This document shows, piece after piece, positions 42,486 through 52,388 of a DNA stretch of 64,000 nt; positions within the stretch are counted from its first letter, which is position 1; the number at the start of each line of letters is the position of its first letter. The notes beneath the pieces are model-generated. The model was not told the origin of the DNA. It saw nothing but the letters and a program-made list of their open reading frames with translations, and made no database searches. The DNA is from CHPMRC01 sp044368655 (GTDB lineage Bacteria; Bacteroidota; Bacteroidia; Chitinophagales; JADJOU01): the NCBI GenBank assembly GCA_044368655.1, contig JBIPPB010000001.1:62001-126000 (forward strand), read 5' to 3'. The position numbers and the translations under genes were made by a program.

Positions 42486-43778
42486 TTACGAATGCATTAA
42501 TGACTCTATTTCTTCTACTTCGATAGGGCAATTATTAAGAAAATCTATATGTGCACCGTTAGACTTTAATAAAATATCATTTTCAATTCGAATGCCTATA
42601 CCTTCATCTTGAATATATATTCCGGGCTCACAAGTTAAAACCGCATTTTCGGGCAATATTTCATAATGATTACCAACATCATGAACATCTAATCCTAAAA
42701 AGTGAGCGACGCCATGCGGAAAATATTTACGATATAATGGATTATTTGGATCTTGTTTCAAGACTTCATTTTTATCTAATAATCCTATTTGAATGAGCTC
42801 AGACTCCATAATTTTTTTACACTCGTTATTGTAATCTAACAAACTTATCGAGCAGCTCATCAACGCTTTTGATTTTTTAAATACATTTAAACATGCATTA
42901 TAAATGGTTTTTTGTCTCTCCGAAAACGTACCTGAATATGGAATGGTTCGCGTCATATCCGAAGCATAGTTTCCAAAACGCGCCCCGTAGTCCATTAAAA
43001 TTAAATCTCCCGCTTTCAACGGTTTATCATTGTCATTATAATGCAACACATTGGCATTGGCGCCTCCTGCAATAATTGGATTATAGGCGTGTTCGGCTCT
43101 ATTTTTATTAAAGAAATAGGTGATTTCTGCTTCGATTTCAAATTCGTGTTTGAAATGACGCATATTTTTAAGCAAATGGACAAACGAGTCTTTAGTAATA
43201 TTTGCAGCCTTTTGCATTAAATCAATTTCATAATCTTTTTTTGCCGTTCTTAACTGCGACACTATGGGTGCACTTCGATGGTATTGATGTAGAGGAAACT
43301 GCGATTTTAATTCTGTAAATAATCTAAAATCCTTGTAATCCCCTTCAAAATGCGATCGATCGTGTTCATTGAGATTAATATAAACATGCTGCGCTTGATG
43401 CATCATCATTTTAATTAAACTATTAAATGTACTATTCCACTTAATTGTTTTGATACCCGATAATTCATTCGCTTCTTCTTGCGTATATTTATATCCCTCC
43501 CAAATTTTGATTTGTTCGGAAGTTTGTTTTAAAAATAAAACTTCTCTCCATTCCGGAACGGGAGCATCTGGAAACAATACTAAAATCGTATCTTCTTGGT
43601 CAATGCCGCTGAGATAAAACAAGTCGGGATTCTGATAAAATGTATGCGTGGCATCTGCAGATTTTAAAAATTGGTCTCCCGAATGAAAAATCGCAATCGC
43701 ATTAGGTTGCATTTTTGACATCAACGCATTCCTGTTTTGTACAAAAAATGCTGCGTTTTTTTGAATAAATCGTCTCAT
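42486..43778 (-). CDS. Xaa-Pro aminopeptidase / proline dipeptidase family (M24B)
   Basis: Di-metal peptidase that releases N-terminal residues before proline. The 430 residues comprise an N-terminal AMP_N domain (1-165) and the pita-bread fold. The five metal ligands are visible: LMDYGARFGNYASDMTR (two Asp, about 254 and 265), HGVAHFLGLDVHD (His about 345), CEPGIYI (Glu about 380) and RIENDILL (Glu about 399). Length normal. Lies 12 bp after DUF3467 and before gtrA. Confidence 0.9.
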   Translation of the reverse strand: MRRFIQKNAAFFVQNRNALMSKMQPNAIAIFHSGDQFLKSADATHTFYQNPDLFYLSGIDQEDTILVLFPDAPVPEWREVLFLKQTSEQIKIWEGYKYTQEEANELSGIKTIKWNSTFNSLIKMMMHQAQHVYINLNEHDRSHFEGDYKDFRLFTELKSQFPLHQYHRSAPIVSQLRTAKKDYEIDLMQKAANITKDSFVHLLKNMRHFKHEFEIEAEITYFFNKNRAEHAYNPIIAGGANANVLHYNDNDKPLKAGDLILMDYGARFGNYASDMTRTIPYSGTFSERQKTIYNACLNVFKKSKALMSCSISLLDYNNECKKIMESELIQIGLLDKNEVLKQDPNNPLYRKYFPHGVAHFLGLDVHDVGNHYEILPENAVLTCEPGIYIQDEGIGIRIENDILLKSNGAHIDFLNNCPIEVEEIESLMHS

Positions 43779-43790
43779 ATATTAATTTTA

Positions 43791-44093
43791 TTAAACCGAA
43801 CCTGGAGGTCTTGAATCATTATTATTTGAATATACTGGTGGGGTATCGTTGTCTTTTATTCTGCCAAAACTGTCTTCATATTTTTTGATATTGTCTTTCA
43901 GTGCGCTCAAAAATCGCTTCGCATTTTCGGGCGCTAAAATCACTCTTGAACGAACACTTGCATTGGCTGCATTTGGAATTAATTGCACAAAATCAAAAAC
44001 AAACTCAGTTGGAGAATGCGAGATAATGGACAAATTAGAATAAACGCCAAACATTACATCTTCTTTAATGTCTATTTGAATTTGATTTTCCAT
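43791..44093 (-). CDS. DUF3467 family protein
   Basis: The 100-aa soluble protein has the family pattern: GVYSNLSIISHSPTEFVFDFVQLIP, then RVILAPENAKRFLSALKDNIKKYE. The tail is low-complexity (Asn/Pro/Ser). Function unknown. First gene of the run that leads to pepP, gtrA, nadD and glpK. A -7 box lies at 44115-44122, 21 bp before the ATG. Confidence 0.8.
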   Translation of the reverse strand: MENQIQIDIKEDVMFGVYSNLSIISHSPTEFVFDFVQLIPNAANASVRSRVILAPENAKRFLSALKDNIKKYEDSFGRIKDNDTPPVYSNNNDSRPPGSV

Positions 44094-44114
44094 AAAATTA
44101 TTGTTTAAGTAAGC

Positions 44115-44122
44115 AAATTTAC
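44115..44122 (-). promoter_or_regulatory. -7 promoter box of the DUF3467-pepP-gtrA-nadD-glpK run
   Basis: The minus strand reads TAAATTTG (TAnnTTTG). Confidence 0.55.
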
Positions 44123-44250
44123 AAATTTTGAAATAAGTTACGCATTTCTTTTATAAATCAAAGCATAATAATAAGGCTTCATTTCGATTTTTGACATGAT
44201 TTGTTACCATTTTATATTTATTTTATTTAAAAACATCAAATTATAATTAT

Positions 44251-44258
44251 TATATTTG
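44251..44258 (+). promoter_or_regulatory. -7 promoter box of the T9SS type B gene
   Basis: TATATTTG (TAnnTTTG), with a -33-like TTTA 21 bp upstream (44226-44229). The TTG start of the gene is 18 bp downstream, so here the TTG is outside the box and credible. Confidence 0.55.
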
Positions 44259-44276
44259 CCCTAAAAACCATTTGGA

Positions 44277-47200
44277 TTGAAAATAAAAATTACTTTTTTT
44301 TTATTAATTATCTATTTTAACACCAAGAGTCAAATTCGATTTTTAGAAGGTGGTCAAAATGGTTGTGCCCCGTTTAATATTGTAGTGGTTAATGACCCCA
44401 ATCCTGGCGGATTTCATACCTGGAATTTTAATAGCTCCTCAACAATTACCGACACCTTTCGTTTTTTAATAACGACTACAGGAAGTTTTACTTTATCTGT
44501 AAATAGTGGTGCTTCAATTACAATAAATTCTCTAAACAAACCAACGGGCAATTTGTTAACCAATAAAGATAGCGGCTGTTTACCTTTTATTTTTAATGCT
44601 TCTACTAATATTATTTATCCGAGTGGAATAAGCCCAATAACCGAAAAATGGATTTTTAATGATGGAAGTGAAGCCATAGGAAACAATGTTTGGCACAGCA
44701 TTCAAACTAAAGAAGGAAACATTTCGGCTTCTTTTGATGTCATTACGAGTCCTCCAAGTTGTAATTTTAGAATTAATAAAAACAATTATCTATTTACCTT
44801 AGAAGTTCCAAAAACCAAATTTACCATATCCGACACCTTTAGTTGTTTTATTCCAAAAACCATTAGTTTACAAAATCTTTCTACACACACAGCACTTCAA
44901 AATGTTAAATACGAATGGAATTGGCAAAATAATGGTAATCAATCCAGCACTAATTTTAACATTAATAACCAAACGTTTAATCAAGAGGGCACGTTTAACT
45001 TTTCGTTAAAAACAACGAATCAGTTAGGATGCAGTTCTCAATTTTCTAAAACGTTAAAAATTGAAAGACCCAATGTAGGCTTTACAACGGTGGATACTTT
45101 TTGTCAATCCGATATCAAGTTTAAACTATTCATTAATAATTTTGACACCAATTATGTTTACACATATTATTCTAACAATTACGCAAAATCTGGAGACCTT
45201 GGGCCACTATCAGATTCAAATGAATTTTATAACATGGTTTCTTTAAGAAACAACTTCCCATTATCCATTATAAAAACGCTTAAATCCAATTCTTTGTGTA
45301 GCGACACGATGACTAAAAATATCTTTCTTTTAGAATATAAGCCTACAATTAAATTTTCCACTGCTCAAATCTGTAATTTTCCATTTATTTTTAAACCCAA
45401 AACCTTGGTTTTTGATCCATTGATTAAAAATTATGATTGGAAATTTAAAGTATACGATTATTTAAATAAGATGATTCAAAGTGATAGTTCTACTTTGGAG
45501 GAACCTACATTTATTGGTGCATTTTCTAATAAAAAAGATAGCTTTTATCGACGAAGTGTTCTGCTTGTAGATATACAAATTGGTGTATTTAGTCAAGACT
45601 TTTCTTGTAAAAGCTACTCAAATAGTATGGAAAATTTTTATCCTTTTTCAACCTATTTAGTTGCCACAAAAACATCGATGTGTAAGGGTGGAGATTTAAA
45701 AATAATGGCAAGATCAACAAAACATCACAAAATAAAAAAAGTGTCTTGGTTTGTAAACAATAATCCCCTTTCGCCTTCCTCTTCGGATTCTATTATTTCT
45801 CAAACATTTAATCAATCTGGCACCTTTCGATATTTTGCTGTTGTGGAAAGCCAAACGGGTTGTTTGGATACCACACAAATTTTAAATATTACCATATACG
45901 ATTCCATTATTTTAAATAAAAATACAACGTTTTCCGTTTCAAAAAACAATTTGTGTGCACCCGATTCTTTAATAATTAAAAATACAATCCAAGATTCTTT
46001 CGACCATTTTCATCTTTGGTTTAATAATAAACCCTATTATTGGAAAAAGGGAGATAGTCTTGTGATTAAAAACTTTGAAAATAGGCCGCAAAATATAATA
46101 ACCTATGTGGCACAAAATGGAAATTGTAACAGTATTGTTCGAGATACGATATCTTTAAATAGTGCCGCGACTCGAATTGGATATCATTATAATTGCAACG
46201 AACGCAATCGATTTTATTTTTATGAAGATTCGGGATTAAACGCAAATACCTATATTTGGAATTATGGCGACGGAAACAGTTATACAAAAAGCTCTAATGA
46301 CACACATTCATATCAATATATGACACGTGGCGATTATTGGGTATCACTAACCAGTAAAAATGCGGCCAATAATTGTGAATACAAGGATAGCGTAAAAATT
46401 CATGTTCGTTTTGTAAAGGCAATTATTGATACGCCAAGATATAAATGCCGAGTAGTAAATGAGTCGGTTCATAACGGTTTTCCATATTTGGTGAATCCTA
46501 ATTTGTCTAAAGATGCCGAATATCAATGTAGTTATTTATACACATGGTTTTTTGAAAATGCCAAAAGCCCTATTCGAAGCTATACGGTAAGAGATTCTGC
46601 AGAAATTGATTTTCCTAAGAAATCATTTACTTTAGGACTAGTAGCACGCGATTTTTATGGTTGTACCGACACCGCAAGAATGGCTTACGCGTTTGATTCT
46701 TTTTCATTTTCGTATCAACTCAACAAACCTGTTTATTGTTTGGACGATACGTTAAAACTTAAAAACACAAGTTACAGCAAACATCCTATTTTAATTTCTG
46801 ATTGGCGCCTTGAATTAATTGAAGACGGCAATTATGTTTTTTTAAAAGGTGGAAGTGGCTTAGAAATTAATTTTCCTGTAAAGATTAATCGAATTGATAA
46901 AGATTCTATCGTTTTAACTTTAAAAACAAAAGATACCGGTACCTATTGTTTGGATGAAACGGCAACCATTTCGGTTCCATTTTATTCAAATGATCAAAAA
47001 AGCATTTTTTCTGAACTCAATGATTCCGTTTGTATTGATTTAAAAACTATATTGAATTATAAAGATTCATTTAAGCCCAATAATGATTATATCTGGTTTA
47101 ATCCTTTATTTGATACCATAAAAAAAGCGGATACGTTTGTAGAAATTGAATTTAATCAATTGGGGAAACGAAAATACACGCTTCATACAATTCATAAATC

Positions 47201-48758
47201 GTATCAGTGCCGAGATACAATTATAAAAGAGTTTGTTGTAATGCCAAAAATGAGATTATTTGATTCAATTTCAACGGCCTCAAAACCATTTTTATGTTTT
47301 CCTGAAACCGCGCGCGTATTTATAGATGATTCTAGCCAATCAAACTATAGCGTAAATTGGTACTTAAATACCTTTAATAATTCGGTTGGTATTTTACCTT
47401 CGAGTACCATCGCTTTAGAAAAAGGACTTAATTCGATTTGGGGCGTCATTAAAAATAATTATTCTTGTCTTGATACGGTTTCATTTTCCGCACTTGTTAT
47501 TAACCCTTCTGCCGATATTATCTTATCTGAAGATTCTATATGTAAAAAAGATGCTTTAATAATAAAACCTATTAATGCCATAGATGTAGATTCATTTTAT
47601 TGGAATCTTGGTTATCAAAATGTTTATGCTTCAAAATCAGACACCTCATTTTCTGTTAACTTTAAGAATAAATCTTTAACTAGTGATTCCGTTTTAATTT
47701 CAGCTATTTTTTATTCTCCTGGTAATCAGTGTGTAAGTAGTTACTCTAAAGCTATTAAAATATATGACTCTAAAACGGTTTTAAATAAAACAATAGATAC
47801 GTTTTGTCACTTAAATGGCGAATCTCTTAATCTTTCGGATAGCGGATTAAATCATCAATGGTATATAAACAATATCTTTTATTCAAATACTAAAAATCTA
47901 AATACGTCTAATCTGCTTCCTGGTGGTTATTTGGCTAAATTAATTTCTAATAATAAAACCCTAACTAGATGTAAAGATACGTCCATTTTGGATTTAACTA
48001 TTTTGCCTAATCCTAAGCTTATTTTTAAAAATGACACCGTTTGTTTTGGCGATTCTTTAAATTTAAATATTCAAGACACCTTATCAAATACCTTTTTGTT
48101 TTTTAATCCAAAATTAATTTCGGATTCTCTAAAACTCCCTGTAAAAATAAAACCGACAGAAAATCAGCTATATCAAATAAAAAGTAAAAGCCGTTTTGGT
48201 TGTTTGGATAGCATATCCTATGAAATTTTTGTTGTGAATCCTATTGTTTTAGATTCGCTTGATACGATTGTGGCTCAAGGTCAAAAAGTAATTCTTCCGC
48301 TTGATTATCAATCTAATTATATTTACAAATGGAATCCTACACCAGATAGCACCAATTGTTTACATTGTACTAATCCGGAGCTTAAAATTATTGATAGTGT
48401 TTTTATTCGATTTTCGGCCACTGATTTTAAAGGCTGTTTTGAAAATAATACTTTTTATAGAATTCGGGTTTATCCCGATATTCATATCAAGGTTCCTGCA
48501 GCATTTACACCAAACGGAGATGGCAATAATGACATTTTATTTGCACGAGGATTTGGCATAAAGAAACTTATATTTTTTAAAATATTTAATCGGCAAGGGC
48601 AGTTAATTTTTGAAACCAATAATGAAAATTTTGGCTGGGACGGCACTTATAAAGGTTTACTCCAAAATCAAGATGTTTATTTTTTCACCTATGAGGCTGA
48701 AAGTTATACTCCAGGTAAGATTATAAATGGCGAAGGTAGTTTTATGTTATTAAAATAA
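44277..48758 (+). CDS. Large (1493-aa) secreted protein with gliding-motility/T9SS type B C-terminal domain
   Basis: TTG start, then a signal peptide (MKIKITFFLLIIYFNTKSQ). Most of the chain is a series of PKD/Ig-like units with paired cysteines (for example GDGNSYTKSSNDTHSYQYMTRGDYWVSLTSK around 660). The last ~90 residues are a CHU_C / type B sorting domain (VPAAFTPNGDGNNDILFARG, IFNRQGQLIFE, GWDGTYKG, DVYFFTYEAE). Type B cargo is usually shed or attached to the cell surface by the SprF/PorP-type branch. It has its own promoter. The sugar-transferase gene follows after 69 bp. Confidence 0.85.
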   Translation: MKIKITFFLLIIYFNTKSQIRFLEGGQNGCAPFNIVVVNDPNPGGFHTWNFNSSSTITDTFRFLITTTGSFTLSVNSGASITINSLNKPTGNLLTNKDSGCLPFIFNASTNIIYPSGISPITEKWIFNDGSEAIGNNVWHSIQTKEGNISASFDVITSPPSCNFRINKNNYLFTLEVPKTKFTISDTFSCFIPKTISLQNLSTHTALQNVKYEWNWQNNGNQSSTNFNINNQTFNQEGTFNFSLKTTNQLGCSSQFSKTLKIERPNVGFTTVDTFCQSDIKFKLFINNFDTNYVYTYYSNNYAKSGDLGPLSDSNEFYNMVSLRNNFPLSIIKTLKSNSLCSDTMTKNIFLLEYKPTIKFSTAQICNFPFIFKPKTLVFDPLIKNYDWKFKVYDYLNKMIQSDSSTLEEPTFIGAFSNKKDSFYRRSVLLVDIQIGVFSQDFSCKSYSNSMENFYPFSTYLVATKTSMCKGGDLKIMARSTKHHKIKKVSWFVNNNPLSPSSSDSIISQTFNQSGTFRYFAVVESQTGCLDTTQILNITIYDSIILNKNTTFSVSKNNLCAPDSLIIKNTIQDSFDHFHLWFNNKPYYWKKGDSLVIKNFENRPQNIITYVAQNGNCNSIVRDTISLNSAATRIGYHYNCNERNRFYFYEDSGLNANTYIWNYGDGNSYTKSSNDTHSYQYMTRGDYWVSLTSKNAANNCEYKDSVKIHVRFVKAIIDTPRYKCRVVNESVHNGFPYLVNPNLSKDAEYQCSYLYTWFFENAKSPIRSYTVRDSAEIDFPKKSFTLGLVARDFYGCTDTARMAYAFDSFSFSYQLNKPVYCLDDTLKLKNTSYSKHPILISDWRLELIEDGNYVFLKGGSGLEINFPVKINRIDKDSIVLTLKTKDTGTYCLDETATISVPFYSNDQKSIFSELNDSVCIDLKTILNYKDSFKPNNDYIWFNPLFDTIKKADTFVEIEFNQLGKRKYTLHTIHKSYQCRDTIIKEFVVMPKMRLFDSISTASKPFLCFPETARVFIDDSSQSNYSVNWYLNTFNNSVGILPSSTIALEKGLNSIWGVIKNNYSCLDTVSFSALVINPSADIILSEDSICKKDALIIKPINAIDVDSFYWNLGYQNVYASKSDTSFSVNFKNKSLTSDSVLISAIFYSPGNQCVSSYSKAIKIYDSKTVLNKTIDTFCHLNGESLNLSDSGLNHQWYINNIFYSNTKNLNTSNLLPGGYLAKLISNNKTLTRCKDTSILDLTILPNPKLIFKNDTVCFGDSLNLNIQDTLSNTFLFFNPKLISDSLKLPVKIKPTENQLYQIKSKSRFGCLDSISYEIFVVNPIVLDSLDTIVAQGQKVILPLDYQSNYIYKWNPTPDSTNCLHCTNPELKIIDSVFIRFSATDFKGCFENNTFYRIRVYPDIHIKVPAAFTPNGDGNNDILFARGFGIKKLIFFKIFNRQGQLIFETNNENFGWDGTYKGLLQNQDVYFFTYEAESYTPGKIINGEGSFMLLK

Positions 48759-48781
48759 TTATGTCTTTTATTTATATTTTA

Positions 48782-48789
48782 TAATTTTG
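48782..48789 (+). promoter_or_regulatory. -7-like box before the sugar transferase gene
   Basis: TAATTTTG (TAnnTTTG), 38 bp before the TTG start at 48828. Confidence 0.4.
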
Positions 48790-48827
48790 CTAAGATATAT
48801 GCGTTATGTAAATATTTTGGTACATAT

Positions 48828-50204
48828 TTGAAAAACAGGTCGGTATTTATCTATTTTATTTTTGATTTGATATTCCTTTTAATATCACTTGTTGCCTTTA
48901 TTGCATACTTTTCAACGCAATCCGACACTTCCGTATTTTTTAGTTTTTTGTCCTCTAAAAATTTTCAATTTTTATATCCCTTTAGTTATATATTCTTTTG
49001 GTTAATTTTGTATTATTACTCTGGGTTTTATTGGTCGATTTTTGATAAATCAAGATTTCGAGAATTTTACAAAACCATTTTCATTCATTTTCTTGGGTTT
49101 GCAGTTCTAAATATTTTATTATTTATTTTCTTTACCTGTAGTTTATCTATTAAAGAGAATTTTTTATTATTTACGACACAAACTTTTTTGGTTTTATTGT
49201 CGCGAATTTTAATTGTATCCTTTGCCATTTATAAAATGAAACATGGATTTTCTGTCTATAAAACAGTACTTGTTTTTGATATTTTTGACCCTATACGATT
49301 TGAAGAAATTCTAAAATATAAGATTCCCGGTCAAAAAATCATTGGTTATGTAAACCATCAAGCGCGGCCCGAAATTAGAGATTTGAAAATGTTAGGATTT
49401 TATGATGATTTATCCAAAATTATTGAGAATAATGAAATTAACGATGTTTTAATCGTTTCAGATAAAAAAGAATTTTTTATAAACACCTTGCACAAATTAG
49501 CTATTTTGCCCTTACGAATTCGAACCATAGCCAATATTGATGACATTGTTTTACGAAGCTTTCGTATTCAAAAAGTGGAAACCCCTTTATATTTAGAAAT
49601 TTATCCTAACGTGATGCCTTTGTGGGAAAAAAATATTAAATCTTCTTTGGATAAACTGATTTCATTAATTGCTATAATTTTGCTATTACCTTTATATATT
49701 TTGGTTTCTTTGCTCATTAAATTAACATCCAAAGGGTCCATTTTATACACACAAGAGCGTTTGGGCTATTTAGGAAAGCCTTTTCAAATCATCAAATTTA
49801 GGACCATGTTTGTCAATGCAGAAATTGAAAAACCTTTATTAAGTTCTAAAAATGATCCAAGAATAACTAAAATTGGTCGGTTTTTAAGAAAATGGCGCAT
49901 TGATGAGTTTCCGCAATTCTTTAATGTATTAAAAGGCGACATGAGTCTTGTAGGTTATCGCGCGGAGCGTTCTTATTTTATTAATCAAATTATGGAACAA
50001 ATTCCGTATTATCAACATTTGTTCCGAACGAAGCCTGGCCTAACGTCTTTAGGAATGGTAAATTATGGCTATGCTGAAAATATAAATGAAATGATCGATC
50101 GATTAAAATATGATATTATTTATATCGAAAATATGGGATTAATTTTAGATTTTAAAATTATGATAAAAACCATTTTGATATTATTTCAGGGGAAAGGAAG
50201 ATAA
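48828..50204 (+). CDS. Polyprenyl-phosphate sugar-1-phosphate transferase (WbaP/WcaJ-like)
   Basis: Starts surface-glycan synthesis by placing a sugar-1-phosphate on undecaprenyl phosphate. The 458 residues have four N-terminal transmembrane helices (1-130), a CoA-binding-like middle, a fifth hydrophobic segment (about 275-298) and the catalytic domain: QERLGYLGKPFQIIKFRTM (about 307-325), GRFLRKWRIDEFPQFFNVLKGDMSLVG (about 349-375) and KPGLTSLG. Start is TTG 48828; no ATG is available upstream in frame. It joins ugd/uxs and the wlb-type genes at the window ends as glycan machinery. Confidence 0.9.
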   Translation: MKNRSVFIYFIFDLIFLLISLVAFIAYFSTQSDTSVFFSFLSSKNFQFLYPFSYIFFWLILYYYSGFYWSIFDKSRFREFYKTIFIHFLGFAVLNILLFIFFTCSLSIKENFLLFTTQTFLVLLSRILIVSFAIYKMKHGFSVYKTVLVFDIFDPIRFEEILKYKIPGQKIIGYVNHQARPEIRDLKMLGFYDDLSKIIENNEINDVLIVSDKKEFFINTLHKLAILPLRIRTIANIDDIVLRSFRIQKVETPLYLEIYPNVMPLWEKNIKSSLDKLISLIAIILLLPLYILVSLLIKLTSKGSILYTQERLGYLGKPFQIIKFRTMFVNAEIEKPLLSSKNDPRITKIGRFLRKWRIDEFPQFFNVLKGDMSLVGYRAERSYFINQIMEQIPYYQHLFRTKPGLTSLGMVNYGYAENINEMIDRLKYDIIYIENMGLILDFKIMIKTILILFQGKGR

Positions 50205-50209
50205 TTTGA

Positions 50210-50217
50210 TATTTTTG
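50210..50217 (+). promoter_or_regulatory. -7 promoter box before the barrel protein gene
   Basis: TATTTTTG (TAnnTTTG), 25 bp before the ATG at 50243. Confidence 0.5.
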
Positions 50218-50242
50218 TATTAATTTTTTTAAAATCATCATT

Positions 50243-50830
50243 ATGAAACCGCTTTTTTTAACTGCTTTTTTATTTTTATCTCAAATTACTTTTGGACAGG
50301 AAGAACGAAAAGAGGATTGGGAAACCGAAACGGTTTTGAACTCAGAATCAAAATTAAACTCGACAAATGAATTTCGAAAAAACGTTCGTATTGGTGGCGA
50401 ATTTGGGCTTTCTTCGGTAAATTTTGGTGCACGACAACCATTGTATGGAATGTTTTTTGCATTAAAACCTCAAATTACGTATGTTTTTAATGATTTTTTT
50501 GAAGCCGGTATTTCTACAGGATATTCGTATATGGGAACTTTTGGAGTAATTAATTACCATAAGTTTGAGTTTGGCCCTATTGCTCGTTTTTATCCTACAG
50601 AAGAACTATTTATTCAAGGCGAATGGAATATAACTAGAGCTACTTTTTCAGAGTACGGAAATAGCATATCCGACACGTATGACAATTTTTTTGTGGGCGG
50701 TGGTATGCGCAATGCGATTAGTGAAACTTCCTATATTTTATATGGCATTAAGTTTAACTTAAAGAAAAACGAGTATACATTTAATCAGATCATTCCATCT
50801 GCATTTTTAACGTTCCATTTTGGTTTATAA
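50243..50830 (+). CDS. Outer-membrane beta-barrel protein
   Basis: The 195-aa protein has a signal peptide (MKPLFLTAFLFLSQITFGQ). It then shows alternating beta strands typical of an 8-stranded OmpA/OmpX-type barrel, with glycine-aromatic patterns such as FEAGISTGYSYMGTFG, KFEFGPIARFYP and FFVGGGMRNAI, ending in FLTFHFGL with a final-strand aromatic pattern. No ligand can be inferred. Own -7 box; the lipoprotein gene follows after 25 bp. Confidence 0.7.
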   Translation: MKPLFLTAFLFLSQITFGQEERKEDWETETVLNSESKLNSTNEFRKNVRIGGEFGLSSVNFGARQPLYGMFFALKPQITYVFNDFFEAGISTGYSYMGTFGVINYHKFEFGPIARFYPTEELFIQGEWNITRATFSEYGNSISDTYDNFFVGGGMRNAISETSYILYGIKFNLKKNEYTFNQIIPSAFLTFHFGL

Positions 50831-50855
50831 AAATCTCTTAATTTCATAGGTTTTT

Positions 50856-52388
50856 ATGAAACAGTTTATAATTTATGTTGCTTTAATTAGTATTCTTGGT
50901 CTCGTTTTTTCTTGTGCACAAGTGGTCGTTCCCTCTGGTGGGCCAAAAGATACCACGCCGCCAAAACCAGTTAAAAGTTATCCCGAATGGGGTAGCACTA
51001 ATTTTGACGATCAAAAAGTAGTACTTCAGTTTAATGAATTTGTAGTTTTAGAAAACCCAACCCAAAATATAACGGTTTCTCCATTTTACAAAGGAACAAT
51101 TAAAACAAAACTTTTAGGTAAAAATGTTGTTTTATTTTTTGAAGAAAAACTTAATAAAGATAAAACATATATCATTTCATTTAATAAAGCGATTAAAGAT
51201 TTTAAAGCCGACAATTTTTTAAATTTTTATGAACACCGATTCAGTACGGGTTCTAAAATTGACTCCGGTTTGTTAAAAATTTCGCATTTTTTTTCAGAAA
51301 ATGGAAAATCTGTAGAAAATGCTACTGTTGTTTTAGTTCCATCGCACCAAGACTTTGACAGTTGTAGATTTTTGTATTATACAACAACTGCAGAAGGTGT
51401 TTCAAAAATGCAAAATTTAGACTCAAATTTGTATTTTCCATTCGGTTTTTTAGATAGCAACTTTAATAAAAAGTGGGACAAAAACGAATATCTTGGTTTC
51501 TATAATAAAAAGATTTCGGTCATAGATACCGGTGTTATTTTACAATACTTTAAAGAAAAACCAGATTCAATAATTTTTGAAACCAAACATTTAGGCCCAA
51601 ATTTGGTTTCCATCGAATTTAATTATCAAGCCGATGAAATTAAATTGGAAGATTCTAAAAACTATAATTTAATCAAATCTTCAAATAATAAATTTTTCCT
51701 TTTTTCAAAACAACCTTTTAAAGAACGAGTTAATATCTTTTTAGATAATAAAAAACATTTGATAACCATTCCCTCGGTCAAAAATTTAGACAGTTTTAAA
51801 GTTTTACTTTTAAGCGAAAATAAAACGGACAAAAGACAAGCAGAAGTAAAAGTGTTCGACACACTATCATTATTGTTTAATTCGAACATTACAAAAATTA
51901 TCGATTCAAATATTATTTTTACGTATGATACGACTAGAGACAAAAAAGTAAAATATATTGTATCAAATAATAAGATCAAATTTTATAATTTAACGCATAG
52001 CAAAAACTATAAAGTCCGGTTTTTAAAAAATTCTGTTTTTTCGGATCTTATTAAAAACGACTCGTTTGATTATTCTTTTTCTACTTTATCAGATTCTTCC
52101 ATTTTTGATACTGTTCAAGTAACTTTTAAATTCAAAGATACATCAAACAACTATTATTATAAAGTTAATGAAATTGATAATAATTCATTTTTTAAAATAA
52201 GAAATAACGATGTCGTTACATTAAAGAAAATATATTTTTCTTCGCTTCATTTTTATATTTACAAAGATGAAAATAATGATGGACAAAGAGAAAAGGGAAG
52301 TTACAAAGAACTAAAAATTCCTGAAAAGTCCATTTTTAAAGATTTGGTTTTAGAGAAAAACAAAAAAACGTATACCATTGAATTTTGA
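50856..52388 (+). CDS. Ig-like (SbsA_N-type) domain lipoprotein
   Basis: The 510-aa protein has a lipobox (ISILGLVFSC, Cys about 20) and the conserved N-terminus QVVVPSGGPKDTTPPKPV, then a bacterial Ig-like domain (VVLQFNEFVVLENPTQNITVSPF, about 53-125). The remainder is beta-rich and ends with a Ca-loop-like DENNDGQRE. From memory this architecture is widespread in Bacteroidota; no function is established. Probably attached to the outer membrane. Its stop lies 8 bp past the TTG start of the acetyltransferase, an 11-bp overlap that suggests coupling. Confidence 0.75.
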   Translation: MKQFIIYVALISILGLVFSCAQVVVPSGGPKDTTPPKPVKSYPEWGSTNFDDQKVVLQFNEFVVLENPTQNITVSPFYKGTIKTKLLGKNVVLFFEEKLNKDKTYIISFNKAIKDFKADNFLNFYEHRFSTGSKIDSGLLKISHFFSENGKSVENATVVLVPSHQDFDSCRFLYYTTTAEGVSKMQNLDSNLYFPFGFLDSNFNKKWDKNEYLGFYNKKISVIDTGVILQYFKEKPDSIIFETKHLGPNLVSIEFNYQADEIKLEDSKNYNLIKSSNNKFFLFSKQPFKERVNIFLDNKKHLITIPSVKNLDSFKVLLLSENKTDKRQAEVKVFDTLSLLFNSNITKIIDSNIIFTYDTTRDKKVKYIVSNNKIKFYNLTHSKNYKVRFLKNSVFSDLIKNDSFDYSFSTLSDSSIFDTVQVTFKFKDTSNNYYYKVNEIDNNSFFKIRNNDVVTLKKIYFSSLHFYIYKDENNDGQREKGSYKELKIPEKSIFKDLVLEKNKKTYTIEF

